Below, in pieces: positions 17,041 to 27,204 of a DNA stretch of 58,351 bases. The notes under the pieces are model-generated. The model worked only from the letters and a program-made list of their open reading frames with translations, was not told the DNA's origin and searched no databases. The stretch is from Methylococcales bacterium (GTDB taxonomy: Bacteria > Pseudomonadota > Gammaproteobacteria > Methylococcales > Methylomonadaceae): contig JAPLRR010000096.1 in assembly GCA_026399075.1 (NCBI GenBank), forward strand, positions 1 through 58,351, given 5' to 3'. The number at the start of each line of letters is the position of its first letter. Position 1 is the stretch's first letter. The translations under genes and the position numbers were made by a program.

Positions 17041-18744
17041 ATGATTGAAAAATCGCAACCCCCACTTGATAACGATGTTACCCGTGTCAGGTCAGATTAT
17101 CCTAATGTGCCTGGGCTGGATTCCGGGCAGCCAGTATCCGTTACCCAAACACCCACCATTCATGAAGAAAAGACGACTTTGCTGGCTGGTAGCCCCGGCG
17201 AAGGGGTGTCTGTTGATCAGCACTTGGTGGTAGGAAGCGTAGTCAAAGGAACCTTTGAACTGGTTGCTGTATTGGGTGAAGGCGGCATGGGCATGGTGTT
17301 TAAGGCGCTCAATAAAGTTTGGGCTGAAGTGGAAGCCCGCGACCCTTACGTTGCCATCAAGGTGCTGAAACCGGAGTTGTCTGCAAACAAGCAGTTGGTC
17401 AGGTCATTGTACAGTGACTTTGACAGGACAAAAATGCTGGCAAATTGCCCGAATATTATTAAAGTCCATGGTTTTGATAGGGATGGGCCACATGTCTACA
17501 TGACCATGGAATACCTTAGCGGACAAACCTTAGGTGACCACCTTAACCATACTCCGATGGCTATGCCCCAAGCTTGGCCTATTATCGAAGGGGTCGGTAA
17601 TGCCTTGGCTTATGCGCATTCCCATAATATTGTCCATCGTGACATCAAGCCTGGAAATATTATCATCACTGATGACGGTGTGGTTAAGGTGCTGGATTTT
17701 GGTATTGCCTCCAAAATAAATGAAATAGAAGGCGATGAGACAAAATTTGGTGGGCATGAGCTAGGAGCCTTGACGGTTGCGTATGCTTCCCCTGAAATGC
17801 AGAGGGATTATCCGCCTGATGCGCGGGATGACATTTATGCATTTGCTTGTGTCATTTACGAAGTGCTGACGGGCAAACAATTTTACAAACAAAAAATCCA
17901 TAAGGCTGCGCCCATACATGGCTTAAACAGCCGTCAGATGGACATACTGAACAAATCCCTAGCCTTTGAAAGGGATCAGCGAACCACTAGCATTAACGAA
18001 TTGCTGGATAAATTACGCCCTGTTAAAACGCCTTGGGCTAAATATTTAAGCATCGGAGGTGGATTGTTGCTGGTTTTGGGGCTGGGTATATGGGGGGTAA
18101 ACGTATTTGTAGCCCCTAAAGATAATGCCCAACAAATACCTCCCGTTGCCGAACAAGAGCTAGCCAACAAGTCAAAGGAGGAGGCTCCTGTTGTCGTGGT
18201 GTCACACCTTCCAGCCCCAGTTTATGAACAGCCCCCAATTGTAGGGTCAGAACCACCTCAACCAGCAACGCCCGCAGCCAGTGAAGAACCCCCAATTGTA
18301 GAGCCAGAACCAATTCAACCAGTAACGCCCCTAGCCAGTGAAGAATTTGCCCATAGCGCCACCAGTGGCGATGGCATCGTGCATTTGCAAGCTTCCAAAC
18401 CCGATTATAAGAACGGCGAGTTTTTTCGTTTGAGTTTTAAGTTGGCGCAGGCAAGGTATGTGCGGATCATTGACCGTGATACCAATGGGGTGGAGACGGT
18501 ATTGCGGCCTAACCCCCGTCAGCCGGATAAATTGTTGCCCGCCAACAAAGAACAGGTGTTTCCGCCTAAAGGCTTCAATGTGCCGGTACAAGGGCCATCT
18601 GGCGACAGCACCGTCACTATTGTGGCCAGCCCCCAGCCTTTTCCAAAGGCAGCAACACTGCTTAATGGGGATGGCAGCGTTTCTGGGCTAGTGCAAAATG
18701 GGGGCTATTCTTGGGCACAAATCCATTATAAATTGAATCCCTAG
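17041..18744 (+). CDS. membrane Ser/Thr protein kinase with DUF4384-like periplasmic domain
   Basis: A 567-residue transmembrane kinase. The kinase domain (about 67-320) has the glycine loop GEGGMGMV from residue 79, K107, the catalytic HRDIKPGN with D201 and DFG with D219, so it should be active. A single membrane helix spans about 334-356. A Pro/Glu-rich linker with a roughly 22-residue duplication (EEPPIVEPEPIQPVTP type) leads to a domain at about 446-567 resembling DUF4384 (KPDYKNGEFFRLSF, YVRIID). The set of T6SS genes 20 kb to the right has FHA and PP2C partners but no kinase, so this could be its PpkA equivalent; alternatively it serves the neighbouring secretion/peptidase genes. Confidence 0.88.
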   Translation: MIEKSQPPLDNDVTRVRSDYPNVPGLDSGQPVSVTQTPTIHEEKTTLLAGSPGEGVSVDQHLVVGSVVKGTFELVAVLGEGGMGMVFKALNKVWAEVEARDPYVAIKVLKPELSANKQLVRSLYSDFDRTKMLANCPNIIKVHGFDRDGPHVYMTMEYLSGQTLGDHLNHTPMAMPQAWPIIEGVGNALAYAHSHNIVHRDIKPGNIIITDDGVVKVLDFGIASKINEIEGDETKFGGHELGALTVAYASPEMQRDYPPDARDDIYAFACVIYEVLTGKQFYKQKIHKAAPIHGLNSRQMDILNKSLAFERDQRTTSINELLDKLRPVKTPWAKYLSIGGGLLLVLGLGIWGVNVFVAPKDNAQQIPPVAEQELANKSKEEAPVVVVSHLPAPVYEQPPIVGSEPPQPATPAASEEPPIVEPEPIQPVTPLASEEFAHSATSGDGIVHLQASKPDYKNGEFFRLSFKLAQARYVRIIDRDTNGVETVLRPNPRQPDKLLPANKEQVFPPKGFNVPVQGPSGDSTVTIVASPQPFPKAATLLNGDGSVSGLVQNGGYSWAQIHYKLNP

Positions 18745-18840
18745 CGAGGAAAAATACGGCTAAGTGTTTATTGTCCGGGGAATAGTGTTTGATGATGAAT
18801 CGGGTGGCTATTAGGCTTGGCGAATTTACTGCACAGCCAT

Positions 18841-20595
18841 TCAAAACAATTTGCTCAATTGAAAATAACCCATAGGGCCTGTTGCAGTAGGGTCGGCAGC
18901 GGGTTGTTTATTGGAATCCCGCCAGGCTAAGCTGGTGCGCAAACTGAATCCCCGTGCTTCCAGCCAATTAATGCCGAAACCATAGCCAGTCAAATGGTAG
19001 GAGTTATGGGTGTCACCGAATAATGGCTGGGCGTTGACTCGGGCATAACCAGTATCAATGAAGCCAATCAGTTGCAGATAACCGGGCAGGAAAGCGATGG
19101 CAGGCAGCCGGTAACGGGTTTCGGCATTAAATTGCCAACCTTCATCAGCACTGCCTTCACCAACCGGATAAGCGCGGATACCATAGGGGCCACCCAGTGA
19201 AATTTGTTCGGAACTGTCGAGGTTTTTGCTGGCGACTTGGCCCTGAAAGTTGGCATACACGCTAATTGGGCCCCATACGTTTTGGGTACGGTTAAGCAAC
19301 CAATTAAATTTGTGGTAACCTCCGCTAGAGTTTAACCGGGTAGCTTGGTCAAATAAATACGCCTGACGGTTAGTGAAATCAACTTGCCCCGCAGAAACAT
19401 TAATAAAGGCTTGTGTCATCGCCATTTCTGCCAGCCATGAATCTGTCAAAGAACCTGCAAAGGAAAAGCCCATCATATTAATTTCACGGTCGTTATGGGT
19501 GCCAAACGCATCAAGGTTATCTTGTAGCCAACGGTGTTCATAATGGGCGATGCCAGTCAGTTGTCCGTTACGTTTAAGCACTAAGGGCTGGGTCAATGTG
19601 GCACCGACACTACGGGCCACACCGTTGGCTTGTAAGGGTGTGAAGCTCCGTCCCAAGGTGTAATCCAGTTGGGCAAAATTAACCCCCAAGCGGGTGCCAT
19701 AGCCATTTATGGCTAAACTGTAGTCTGCCCAACCCGCTACGGAACCGCCAGTTTCTGTCGTCTGGGCGCGTAAGTTTAGCTGGTCACCCAAACCTAAGGG
19801 GTCGTTAAGGCTAACGCCACCGTCAAACCGATAATAGCCTGTTGAATATAAACCTTCATTGTCAGTTGACGCAAAGCCAGTTATTAAGGGAACTTCCTTA
19901 ACCTTGACGGCCAATGATGAAGTGCCTGTTTCCTTGCCAGGGGCTAAGACGATTTTTGCGTTCATACCGGGCAATTGGTTGAGCAGCAAGCTTAGGCGGT
20001 TCATCGTGGATTTAGTGATCAGGCTGCCCTTGGGCAAGGTGTCCAGATAGTTTTGTAACACGCGTTTATTGATGCGTGTGTCATTGGGCAAGCTGATGCC
20101 TTGCCCATTCAAGTGCTGACCATCCAGATGCCCTTCAATAACCGCCAACTCCAATTGCCCATGCGCCAATGTTTGTTCGGGCAAGTAGGTGTACGCAACC
20201 AAAAATCCAGCTTTTCTATAATACCCGGTAATCACATCAGCGGCCTGTTGTAAATCTGCAAAGCTAAGCGGTCTGTTGGTGAACTGGCTAAGCAAGGGCT
20301 GTAAAACAGGGCTTGGCAATTGGCTATTGCCGCTAAAAATGAAGTTTTGCACGGTTATATGTAAGTTGCCTGATGCAGCCATCGGTTTTTTTAGTGGCGG
20401 TTGTTCTATTTCAGGGGGCTGGGCCTCTGTGGATGGCGTGGGGGTTTTGCTGCTTTCACGCATAATTAACCCGGCATTGGGTAGTTGGAGGACGCCCGCA
20501 CCTGCATTAGGCAGGGCAGGTGCGGCATTAATGCTGGCTGGCCAAGGGCTGAGTGCGAGTGCGATAACAAGTGGGGAGAAGTTATTAGTGTTCAT
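18841..20595 (-). CDS. TpsB transporter of two-partner secretion system 1 (ShlB/FhaC/HecB family)
   Basis: A 584-residue outer-membrane translocator. A signal peptide (…PASINAA) is followed by a Pro-rich stretch, a POTRA domain (about 75-165; FIFSGNSQLP, LQQAADVITGYYRKAGFLVAYTYLP) and a C-terminal 16-strand barrel ending in an aromatic residue (QLSKLF). The conserved barrel motif appears as SLGGPYGIRAYPVGEG. It lies 86 bp downstream of the giant caspase-carrying exoprotein on the same strand and is its likely exporter. Confidence 0.92.
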   Translation of the reverse strand: MNTNNFSPLVIALALSPWPASINAAPALPNAGAGVLQLPNAGLIMRESSKTPTPSTEAQPPEIEQPPLKKPMAASGNLHITVQNFIFSGNSQLPSPVLQPLLSQFTNRPLSFADLQQAADVITGYYRKAGFLVAYTYLPEQTLAHGQLELAVIEGHLDGQHLNGQGISLPNDTRINKRVLQNYLDTLPKGSLITKSTMNRLSLLLNQLPGMNAKIVLAPGKETGTSSLAVKVKEVPLITGFASTDNEGLYSTGYYRFDGGVSLNDPLGLGDQLNLRAQTTETGGSVAGWADYSLAINGYGTRLGVNFAQLDYTLGRSFTPLQANGVARSVGATLTQPLVLKRNGQLTGIAHYEHRWLQDNLDAFGTHNDREINMMGFSFAGSLTDSWLAEMAMTQAFINVSAGQVDFTNRQAYLFDQATRLNSSGGYHKFNWLLNRTQNVWGPISVYANFQGQVASKNLDSSEQISLGGPYGIRAYPVGEGSADEGWQFNAETRYRLPAIAFLPGYLQLIGFIDTGYARVNAQPLFGDTHNSYHLTGYGFGINWLEARGFSLRTSLAWRDSNKQPAADPTATGPMGYFQLSKLF

Positions 20596-20681
20596 AAACG
20601 GATAGTAATCGGTTGGCTTTGGTTATATTGCAGGTTATTGGGCACTTTGGCCTTGTAGCGTATACCTGAGTGAACCTTACG

Positions 20682-23600
20682 TTATTCTTTGGATAGGTCA
20701 GTCAACAAAAAATCGTTGCCCCGTGTGAAGGCGGAGGGGTCTTGGCTGACCCCCAACATCTTTTTAGAAAATGCCGGCAATGTTTTAACGATGTTTTCCG
20801 CGATACCATGCGCAGTAAGCGCTTGGGCTGTATTCTTGTTTTGTAATTCCTGGGTCATTAGATAGGTAAATAAACCATGGCCCAAGCTTTTTAATTCAAA
20901 GGCTTCTTGGTCTTTTGCGGCGGCGGCAATCACGGTGATACCCAATGAGCGGCTTAATTGGCGGGTGAAGTGGCGCTGCCCATTTTGTAAGTTACTAAAG
21001 GCATCCAATCCAGCGCCGGAATAACACGAGTCTACCATTAGCAGGATGTGCTGTATTCTTGAGTCTTTAAAAATGTCGCTTAATTCCGTGGCGGTAATTC
21101 CGGTGGCGGCAATTTTTTCTAGTGTCGGCTGCAATTTTGTTTCATAAGGCAGAAAATACCATTCTTTGCCTAATGCCATGCCATGCCCAGCAAAGTAAAT
21201 GACCAATACATCCTGTTGTACGCCTTGGCTTAATTCTTTAAGTTCAGCCAGGATTTTGGGTTTGGTTGCTTGTTCGTTATAGAGGGTTTTATCGGTGATG
21301 ATTTTTGAGTTGCTTTTTATTGCTTGGGTTATTGCATCTGCATCACTGACGCTAAAATCCAAATCCAATTTAGCGTCACTGTATTGGTCAATGCCGATGG
21401 TCAGCAGCCTTAGGGTGGCGGCATAGGCTTTAGTTTTGCCGTCGAAACGTAATTCGGTGCTGCTGTTTTCAATGCCCATATTGTTACTGGCGATGACTTT
21501 AAGCGTGTTAGCGCCTGCAATAGGCATAACATTTAACTGTAAAACCCTATGTTCAGCCTCGCTTTCTTGCTGGATTTGTTGGCGGGTGACAACATGCTTA
21601 AAATCGAGGATTTTGCCATTATGGTAAATGTTGACCTTATCAATACCTCCGCCACGGTCATAAACATCCAATTGCAGTGCGACGCTGTCATCTTTGGTTT
21701 GTTGTTGTCCGGCCATTTGCAATATCAGTTTTGGGGGCAGGTTGATCCCCGCCAACACTTTGCTGGGGTTGTTGTTTAAATAATCCCGGTTTTGCATGAC
21801 ATTGCCCAATAGGCCGGGTTCATAATAGTTTTCAGAAAAGTTGTCCAGGGGGATGTTGTCCTCATTCGCTAACCAACTGAAATTTTCCATGGCTTGCTCT
21901 GAACCATCAAAACGTCCATAAGCATCCATGACCGTCCAGCCTTGTGCCGTGGAAAACAAACGCAACATTTTTTTCCCGGAACCGATATCCCAGATGGACA
22001 GCTCGCCATTTGCCATGACAGTCAGTAATTTTTTATCGCTTTCTAATAGTTTGGCATAGGTAAAGGGATTTTTTTCATTGATAATACTCAGGGCAATATG
22101 GCCTTGACCATCGCCCACCCGTACCGTGCCATCTTTTAGGACATAAGCATAAGCCCCTTGGTCGGAATCAACAGCAGTCACTGTTTCTGCAAACATCCCC
22201 ACTGTTTTTGGCTTGCCGCCGGCAATAGGCCAGTCCAGCACCTCACCATTGGCCAGCCTCAATTGCAAGGTGTCGTTGTCTTTAAAGTGTATTGACAGGA
22301 CTTGTTCACCGATATGGGGTAGTGCCTTGGCAACTTTGCCTGTCCCCATGTCAATAATGTCAACCGCATCGGTAAGGCTGCCCAAGTGCAAATTGGTAGG
22401 TAACACATAAGCCCCGGGTTGGTGGCTAAGCACGGCACCGTAATGGTTATCATCCGCTATGGCCAAGCCATGCACAACACCACGTTTATTAGGGGTTTGC
22501 CAGCGTAGTTTGTTTTGTTTACCGTCCCATAAGCTCAATTGATTGTCACCAGCGTTCACCAAAAGCAAGTCGCCATTGTTGGATGTCATGAATTGGTTAA
22601 CATCTGGTTCATGAATTGCCAGCCTGTCATCAAGGGTCAAACTAATGATGTCGTGGGTATCAATACCTGTTTTGCCGGCAACCGATAACCTATCCCCCTT
22701 GCTGTCAACGGCACTGATGTCAGTGAATGCCGAGGCCTTGTCAGGCTGCAATGGTTGACGTTGCACACCCCGCTGAAAATCCCATACACGAACGGAACCA
22801 TCCTCCAATAACAATGACAAAAATTGTTTATTGGCGCTCAATTGCAAGCGTTTTACCCGGCCAGCGCTGTTTTTTGTTTGGAGTGTCGGCAAAATGGGTG
22901 GTTTTTTAGTATCTTGACTAAAAATGGACATGAAAAAAGGGTTGTTGCCCGACCCGTCAGCTGATTGGTCGGTAAAATCATTTGTAAAATCCTGAATGGT
23001 TGTTTTGGCCAGTTCAGGGTTAATTTCTGGGGGCTCATCAAACTGGGCGGCGGCTTGCTGTTGCGTGGAGCCAGTATTGTTGTCAGTTACAGAAATTACA
23101 AGGGGAATGATGTTGTCGTTTGTTCCGGGTTTTGGCGTATTCGGATTGCCAGCAATAAGGCGGAGGATGCCATTATTAAAAGTAATTGCATAATTGTCAG
23201 AAGTTAAACCATACGGCCTTATTGTATAAGTGCCTGGGTCTATAGCCCCTTGGCTAGTGCCTCCGTATTTGAGGAAACCCGTTAGCACAGCTATGGTTTC
23301 ATTATTAACTAAACCCGTGGTGGTGATGCCATTGCCACCAGAATAAGGCGCACCGTCAAAGTTTTTAAGTGCGTCATTGGCGGTGATCGACAAGGGGGCA
23401 GGGGTGATGGTCAATGCGTTGGCGTTGCCCACCGCTTGGGTGAAAACATAGTTGCCATTGTTGGCGGCTAGACCAGAACCAAGAATTGCATAGTTGCCGA
23501 CATTGCTGGTGCTGGTGGCGTTGCTGGTGAAGCTGGCCGTGCCGGTGGTGGCGCTGGTGAGCGTGTCGGCCACAACGAATCCTGTCACCAAGCCAGTGAA

Positions 23601-26600
23601 TAGGGGAGTAGTTGCGCCATAAAGCCGGTTGCTGGGGTTTGCCGTGTAGGTCAGCGTGGCGGGAGTGATGCCCAAGGCGGTGGCATTGCCTGATGCTTGG
23701 ATAAGGAGGTAGTTGCCATTGTTGGCGGCTAGACCAGAACCAAGAATTGCGTAGCTGCCGACATTGCTGGTGTTGGTGGCGCTGCTGGTGAAGCTGGCCG
23801 TGCCGGTGGTGGCGCTGGTGAGCGTGTCGGCCCCAACGAATCCGGTTACCAAGCCAGTGAATAGGGGGTTAGTTGCGCCATAAAGGCGGTTGCTAATGTC
23901 GGCTGTGTAGCTTAGCGGGGCAGGGCTAATGGCTAGTAGGGCATTGACGAAGGAGATGTCATAGCCTTGCTGGTCAGAGTAAAGTCCAGTCGGATTGTAG
24001 TTACCAACATTTATTGCGCCGTTATAAGGATTGGCCATATTTAGCAAGTGGCCGCTGCCAGGTGCGTCCATGATGGAGTAACTGGCATTGCTAAGAACGC
24101 TGTCGCTTTTGCCATTGTAGGTTTTGCTGGTGTTATCGGCGGTAATCGTCAATGGGCTCAAAAAACTGCGTAACAAGGGGGCGTGGAAACCGTCATAAAT
24201 ACGCCAAACACTAGTGCTGCCGCCTGTGTCGCTGATGCTCCAGTCCGTATTGGTGTTGAAGGTGTTGAGTTGTTTCATTTCGGCGGAAGTTTTGCCGGAC
24301 ATGCCCAAATCTTGCCCGGAACCGTTGCCAATAGGTTGTCCGCTGCTTTCCTTATCCCAAAAGGCATTGCTGATGTTACCTGAACGGTAGTAATAGAGTG
24401 AGCCCGTTAAAGGGTTTACAGGTGCATAGCCCACCAGTCCACCGACGGTGTTGTCCCCCTCGCTACTTACTTTGCCTGTGGCATATACGTCGTTGATGAC
24501 GGCTTCATTATTCCCCACTAAGCCGCCGACATGGCTGCTATTGGTAACAATAGGCCCGTTTGTGGTAATGAAGGTATCGTTGATGCCCGTTACGCTGCCT
24601 GTAGAGTAAGCGTTGGTGATGCTGCCAACCTCGTTAAGCCCCACCAATCCGCCAACGTCGATAGTGCCCGTCACATTACCTGTAGCATAGGCATTGCTAA
24701 TGATACTATTATTTCGGCCGACTAGTCCGCCAGCACTGTTGGGTGCAACGGTTTTGTCCTCATAAGTGATACTATCTTTGCTGGTGACGTTGCCAGTAGC
24801 ATAAGCGTTGGTGATGTTGCCGGTATTGTAGCCTACCAGTCCGCCAACTTGAGCAGAGCCAGTAACATTGCTTGTGGCGTAGGAATTATTGATGCTACCA
24901 TTTTCATTGAAACCCACCAACCCGCCAACATCGTTAGTGCCCGCTATATTGCCTGAGGTATAGGCGTTGCTGATGCTGCCGTGGTTTAAGCCTACTATCC
25001 CACCCACACTGTCCGCCCCTAGTCCAAGATCCTTACCATCGACGGAAATGGATGTGTAGACATCGCTGATTGTGCCCTCATTTTGACCCACAAGCCCGCC
25101 GACAGTGTCATAGCCAATAATGCTGCCGCCCATTAAGCCTAGGTTACGGATTGAGCTGGTGGCGCTAGTAATACCAAAAACACCAACATTACTTACTTTC
25201 GGGCGGTTAACCATCAAGTTGCTGATGGTATGCCCCAAGCCATCAAAATGGCCAGTAAAGGGGGTGGGATATGGATAATAACTATAACCTAACGGGGCAA
25301 AACCAGCGTTAAGGTTCCAAGTGCTGGTGGCGCTTGCATCAATGTCGGCCCCTAGGACAAAGTTTCCAGACAAATTATTGTTGATGCCTTGCAAGTCGTC
25401 TAGGCGGGTGCTGTTTTCTGAGCCTAGGTCAGTAATGACGGTGTAGTCAATTGGGGTGTCCGCACCATTTTTTGTGCTGAAATTAAGCCCTTTTGGTAAG
25501 CTGATTTTGGCGCCGTTAGTTAATGAATAGTTGCCAGTGCCGCTGGTTTTCTGTCCATACTCCAGAGTCAGTTGCGCTGTGCCCGAGCCATTCAGGTTGG
25601 CATTGATGGAAATATTGCGGTGGGCGCTGAGGGTGAGTTTGTTGGCGGCCCAAGTGACTACCGCATTGATAAAAATATCACCATTGCCTGTCCCGGTATC
25701 GTTGGTGGCGATAGTGACATTGCCACCCGCCAAATTGGACGATAGCGTGTTAGCCCCTATGCCAGACGTTGTTTGTGTGCCACTGCCCGTGGCTATGGTG
25801 AAATCTTCCGGGTCGATAAGCCAAGTGCCGTTATTGCCATTTTGGGCTTTAGTGCTAACGTGTGCGGAGCCCGCGACCTTAACCTGCGCAGCAGAAGTAT
25901 CGATAAAGCCGCCATCACCCTTTTTGGGGGCGGAGGCATCCAAGCGCCCTTCGATGTTGACAGCGCCGTTGTCCAGACTAGCGAGTATTTTGATAGTACC
26001 CGCTTTGCCATGATCCAGTGTTTGTGCAGTGATGCCAGCGTTTGAATGGACGATGCCCAAACGGGTGCTTTGTTGGTCACCAATAATGACATGCCCACCA
26101 CCTGCGTTGCCCGATGCGTCCAGTTTAGCACCGTCATTAATGTGTATTTGTTGCCCGCTGACCTTGATGTCACCGCCTTGGGTGTTGTTGGCGGCAGGGC
26201 CGCTGGCATCCAGTGTGCCGCTGACTTGCACTACGCCATTATCACCGCCCGACAAGACAATTTGGCCATTTTTTTCCACCAACCCTCGGGCCTCAACGAT
26301 GCCTTGGTTGTTAATGACGGTCTTTAACAACTGCCCGGCGGCCTTGGCTGTCATCAGCACTTGCCCACCATCCGCTTGGATGATGCCTTGGTTGTTGATT
26401 TGTGCGTTAATCGCGGCTTCGGATATTTTAACTTCCACGAAACCATCGCCTTGCATATCAAGGTCGACAGTTTTGCCCGCCGCCAAAACCGTTGTGCCTT
26501 TGGGTGTGCTGATGTGGCCCGTGTTTTCGACTTGTTCGCCAATCAAGGCAACTATGCCACCGTCAGGCGTTTTAATTTGTCCGTGGTTAATGACCTTCCC

Positions 26601-27125
26601 TAGTGCATTGCCCGCCGTGAAATGCGGGTTGCCGTTTAGAAAATCCTTATTGCTGATGGCATGGGTGCTGGCAACTAAGCCGCCGACATCGACTTGTGCG
26701 GTTTTGCCAAAAATCACGCCATTAGGGTTGATCAGATACACTTGGCCATTGGCGTTGAGCCTGCCCTGTATGGCTGATGCGTCTTGCCCGACCACACGGT
26801 TAAGCAGTGCGGCATTGGTATTGGGCTGTTGGATGTTGACGCTTTCTTGTCCGGCAATTGAAAAGCTTTGCCAGTTGACAATAGCCCGTTGGCTGTTTTG
26901 GTTAATTTGCATCTGTACGGTTGAAGGCTTGGTAACGGTTACCACGCCTTCAACCAGTTGATTCCCTGTGGGCAAGGCCAGCCCCGTCGATGCAAAGAGC
27001 AACAAGGGGAGCATGAGCGCATTACGTTGCTGAGAACCCGATTTTTTGCCCCGCTTGGCAAGTTCTGAAGCCACAATCCATGTGCCCAAGGTTTTATTCC
27101 AGATGGTTTGGTGAATGTGGTTCAT
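20682..27125 (-). CDS. TPS exoprotein with C-terminal caspase-fold peptidase (TpsA 1)
   Basis: A 2147-residue secreted protein. An extended signal peptide (MNHIHQTIWNKTLGTWIVAS) is typical of TPS exoproteins, with cleavage near residue 50. The filamentous-haemagglutinin N-terminal domain follows, with the NPNG motif at 133. GLUG-type repeats (GGLVG...NAYATGNV) fill about 660-900 and MBG-like repeats about 1010-1350, including a near-identical 87-residue tandem pair. Residues about 1440-1790 read as a WD40/propeller-like region (EDGSVRVWDFQRG, ELSIWDIGSGK). The end (about 1920-2147) is a C14-type caspase domain: H1981 in YFAGHG and C2034 in DSCYSG are both present. The N-terminal half is an adhesin/secretion scaffold; the C-terminal half matches cytosolic or periplasmic propeller-caspase proteins. 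Function of the fusion is unknown: self-processing adhesin, or a contact-delivered protease. Confidence 0.9.
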   Translation of the reverse strand: MNHIHQTIWNKTLGTWIVASELAKRGKKSGSQQRNALMLPLLLFASTGLALPTGNQLVEGVVTVTKPSTVQMQINQNSQRAIVNWQSFSIAGQESVNIQQPNTNAALLNRVVGQDASAIQGRLNANGQVYLINPNGVIFGKTAQVDVGGLVASTHAISNKDFLNGNPHFTAGNALGKVINHGQIKTPDGGIVALIGEQVENTGHISTPKGTTVLAAGKTVDLDMQGDGFVEVKISEAAINAQINNQGIIQADGGQVLMTAKAAGQLLKTVINNQGIVEARGLVEKNGQIVLSGGDNGVVQVSGTLDASGPAANNTQGGDIKVSGQQIHINDGAKLDASGNAGGGHVIIGDQQSTRLGIVHSNAGITAQTLDHGKAGTIKILASLDNGAVNIEGRLDASAPKKGDGGFIDTSAAQVKVAGSAHVSTKAQNGNNGTWLIDPEDFTIATGSGTQTTSGIGANTLSSNLAGGNVTIATNDTGTGNGDIFINAVVTWAANKLTLSAHRNISINANLNGSGTAQLTLEYGQKTSGTGNYSLTNGAKISLPKGLNFSTKNGADTPIDYTVITDLGSENSTRLDDLQGINNNLSGNFVLGADIDASATSTWNLNAGFAPLGYSYYPYPTPFTGHFDGLGHTISNLMVNRPKVSNVGVFGITSATSSIRNLGLMGGSIIGYDTVGGLVGQNEGTISDVYTSISVDGKDLGLGADSVGGIVGLNHGSISNAYTSGNIAGTNDVGGLVGFNENGSINNSYATSNVTGSAQVGGLVGYNTGNITNAYATGNVTSKDSITYEDKTVAPNSAGGLVGRNNSIISNAYATGNVTGTIDVGGLVGLNEVGSITNAYSTGSVTGINDTFITTNGPIVTNSSHVGGLVGNNEAVINDVYATGKVSSEGDNTVGGLVGYAPVNPLTGSLYYYRSGNISNAFWDKESSGQPIGNGSGQDLGMSGKTSAEMKQLNTFNTNTDWSISDTGGSTSVWRIYDGFHAPLLRSFLSPLTITADNTSKTYNGKSDSVLSNASYSIMDAPGSGHLLNMANPYNGAINVGNYNPTGLYSDQQGYDISFVNALLAISPAPLSYTADISNRLYGATNPLFTGLVTGFVGADTLTSATTGTASFTSSATNTSNVGSYAILGSGLAANNGNYLLIQASGNATALGITPATLTYTANPSNRLYGATTPLFTGLVTGFVVADTLTSATTGTASFTSNATSTSNVGNYAILGSGLAANNGNYVFTQAVGNANALTITPAPLSITANDALKNFDGAPYSGGNGITTTGLVNNETIAVLTGFLKYGGTSQGAIDPGTYTIRPYGLTSDNYAITFNNGILRLIAGNPNTPKPGTNDNIIPLVISVTDNNTGSTQQQAAAQFDEPPEINPELAKTTIQDFTNDFTDQSADGSGNNPFFMSIFSQDTKKPPILPTLQTKNSAGRVKRLQLSANKQFLSLLLEDGSVRVWDFQRGVQRQPLQPDKASAFTDISAVDSKGDRLSVAGKTGIDTHDIISLTLDDRLAIHEPDVNQFMTSNNGDLLLVNAGDNQLSLWDGKQNKLRWQTPNKRGVVHGLAIADDNHYGAVLSHQPGAYVLPTNLHLGSLTDAVDIIDMGTGKVAKALPHIGEQVLSIHFKDNDTLQLRLANGEVLDWPIAGGKPKTVGMFAETVTAVDSDQGAYAYVLKDGTVRVGDGQGHIALSIINEKNPFTYAKLLESDKKLLTVMANGELSIWDIGSGKKMLRLFSTAQGWTVMDAYGRFDGSEQAMENFSWLANEDNIPLDNFSENYYEPGLLGNVMQNRDYLNNNPSKVLAGINLPPKLILQMAGQQQTKDDSVALQLDVYDRGGGIDKVNIYHNGKILDFKHVVTRQQIQQESEAEHRVLQLNVMPIAGANTLKVIASNNMGIENSSTELRFDGKTKAYAATLRLLTIGIDQYSDAKLDLDFSVSDADAITQAIKSNSKIITDKTLYNEQATKPKILAELKELSQGVQQDVLVIYFAGHGMALGKEWYFLPYETKLQPTLEKIAATGITATELSDIFKDSRIQHILLMVDSCYSGAGLDAFSNLQNGQRHFTRQLSRSLGITVIAAAAKDQEAFELKSLGHGLFTYLMTQELQNKNTAQALTAHGIAENIVKTLPAFSKKMLGVSQDPSAFTRGNDFLLTDLSKE
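23397..23918. repeat. 261-bp tandem repeat coding for MBG-like domains
   Basis: Two nearly identical 261-bp units (87 codons) lie head to tail within the exoprotein gene; for example TTGGCGGCTAGACCAGAACC occurs at 23461 and 23722. A third, more divergent unit continues to the right. Such repeats make copy number prone to change by recombination. Confidence 0.8.
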
Positions 27126-27204
27126 AAACTGCTAACCTAAGTTGTTCTTGCCAAGGGATTTAATGAAGGTGCATGAACCTTTAAGGGCTGTTCATAATGG
27201 TAGT

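Noticed and set aside
26029..26961. 310-codon frame antisense to the caspase-TpsA gene
   Set aside because: Composition (Pro, Thr, Ser, Cys) is typical of a shadow of the TPS domain coding strand and it lacks a ribosome site and any known domain.
20682..27125. CdiA-type contact-dependent inhibition toxin
   Set aside because: No VENN motif or pretoxin region and no small immunity gene after it; the end is a caspase domain and the next gene is the transporter.
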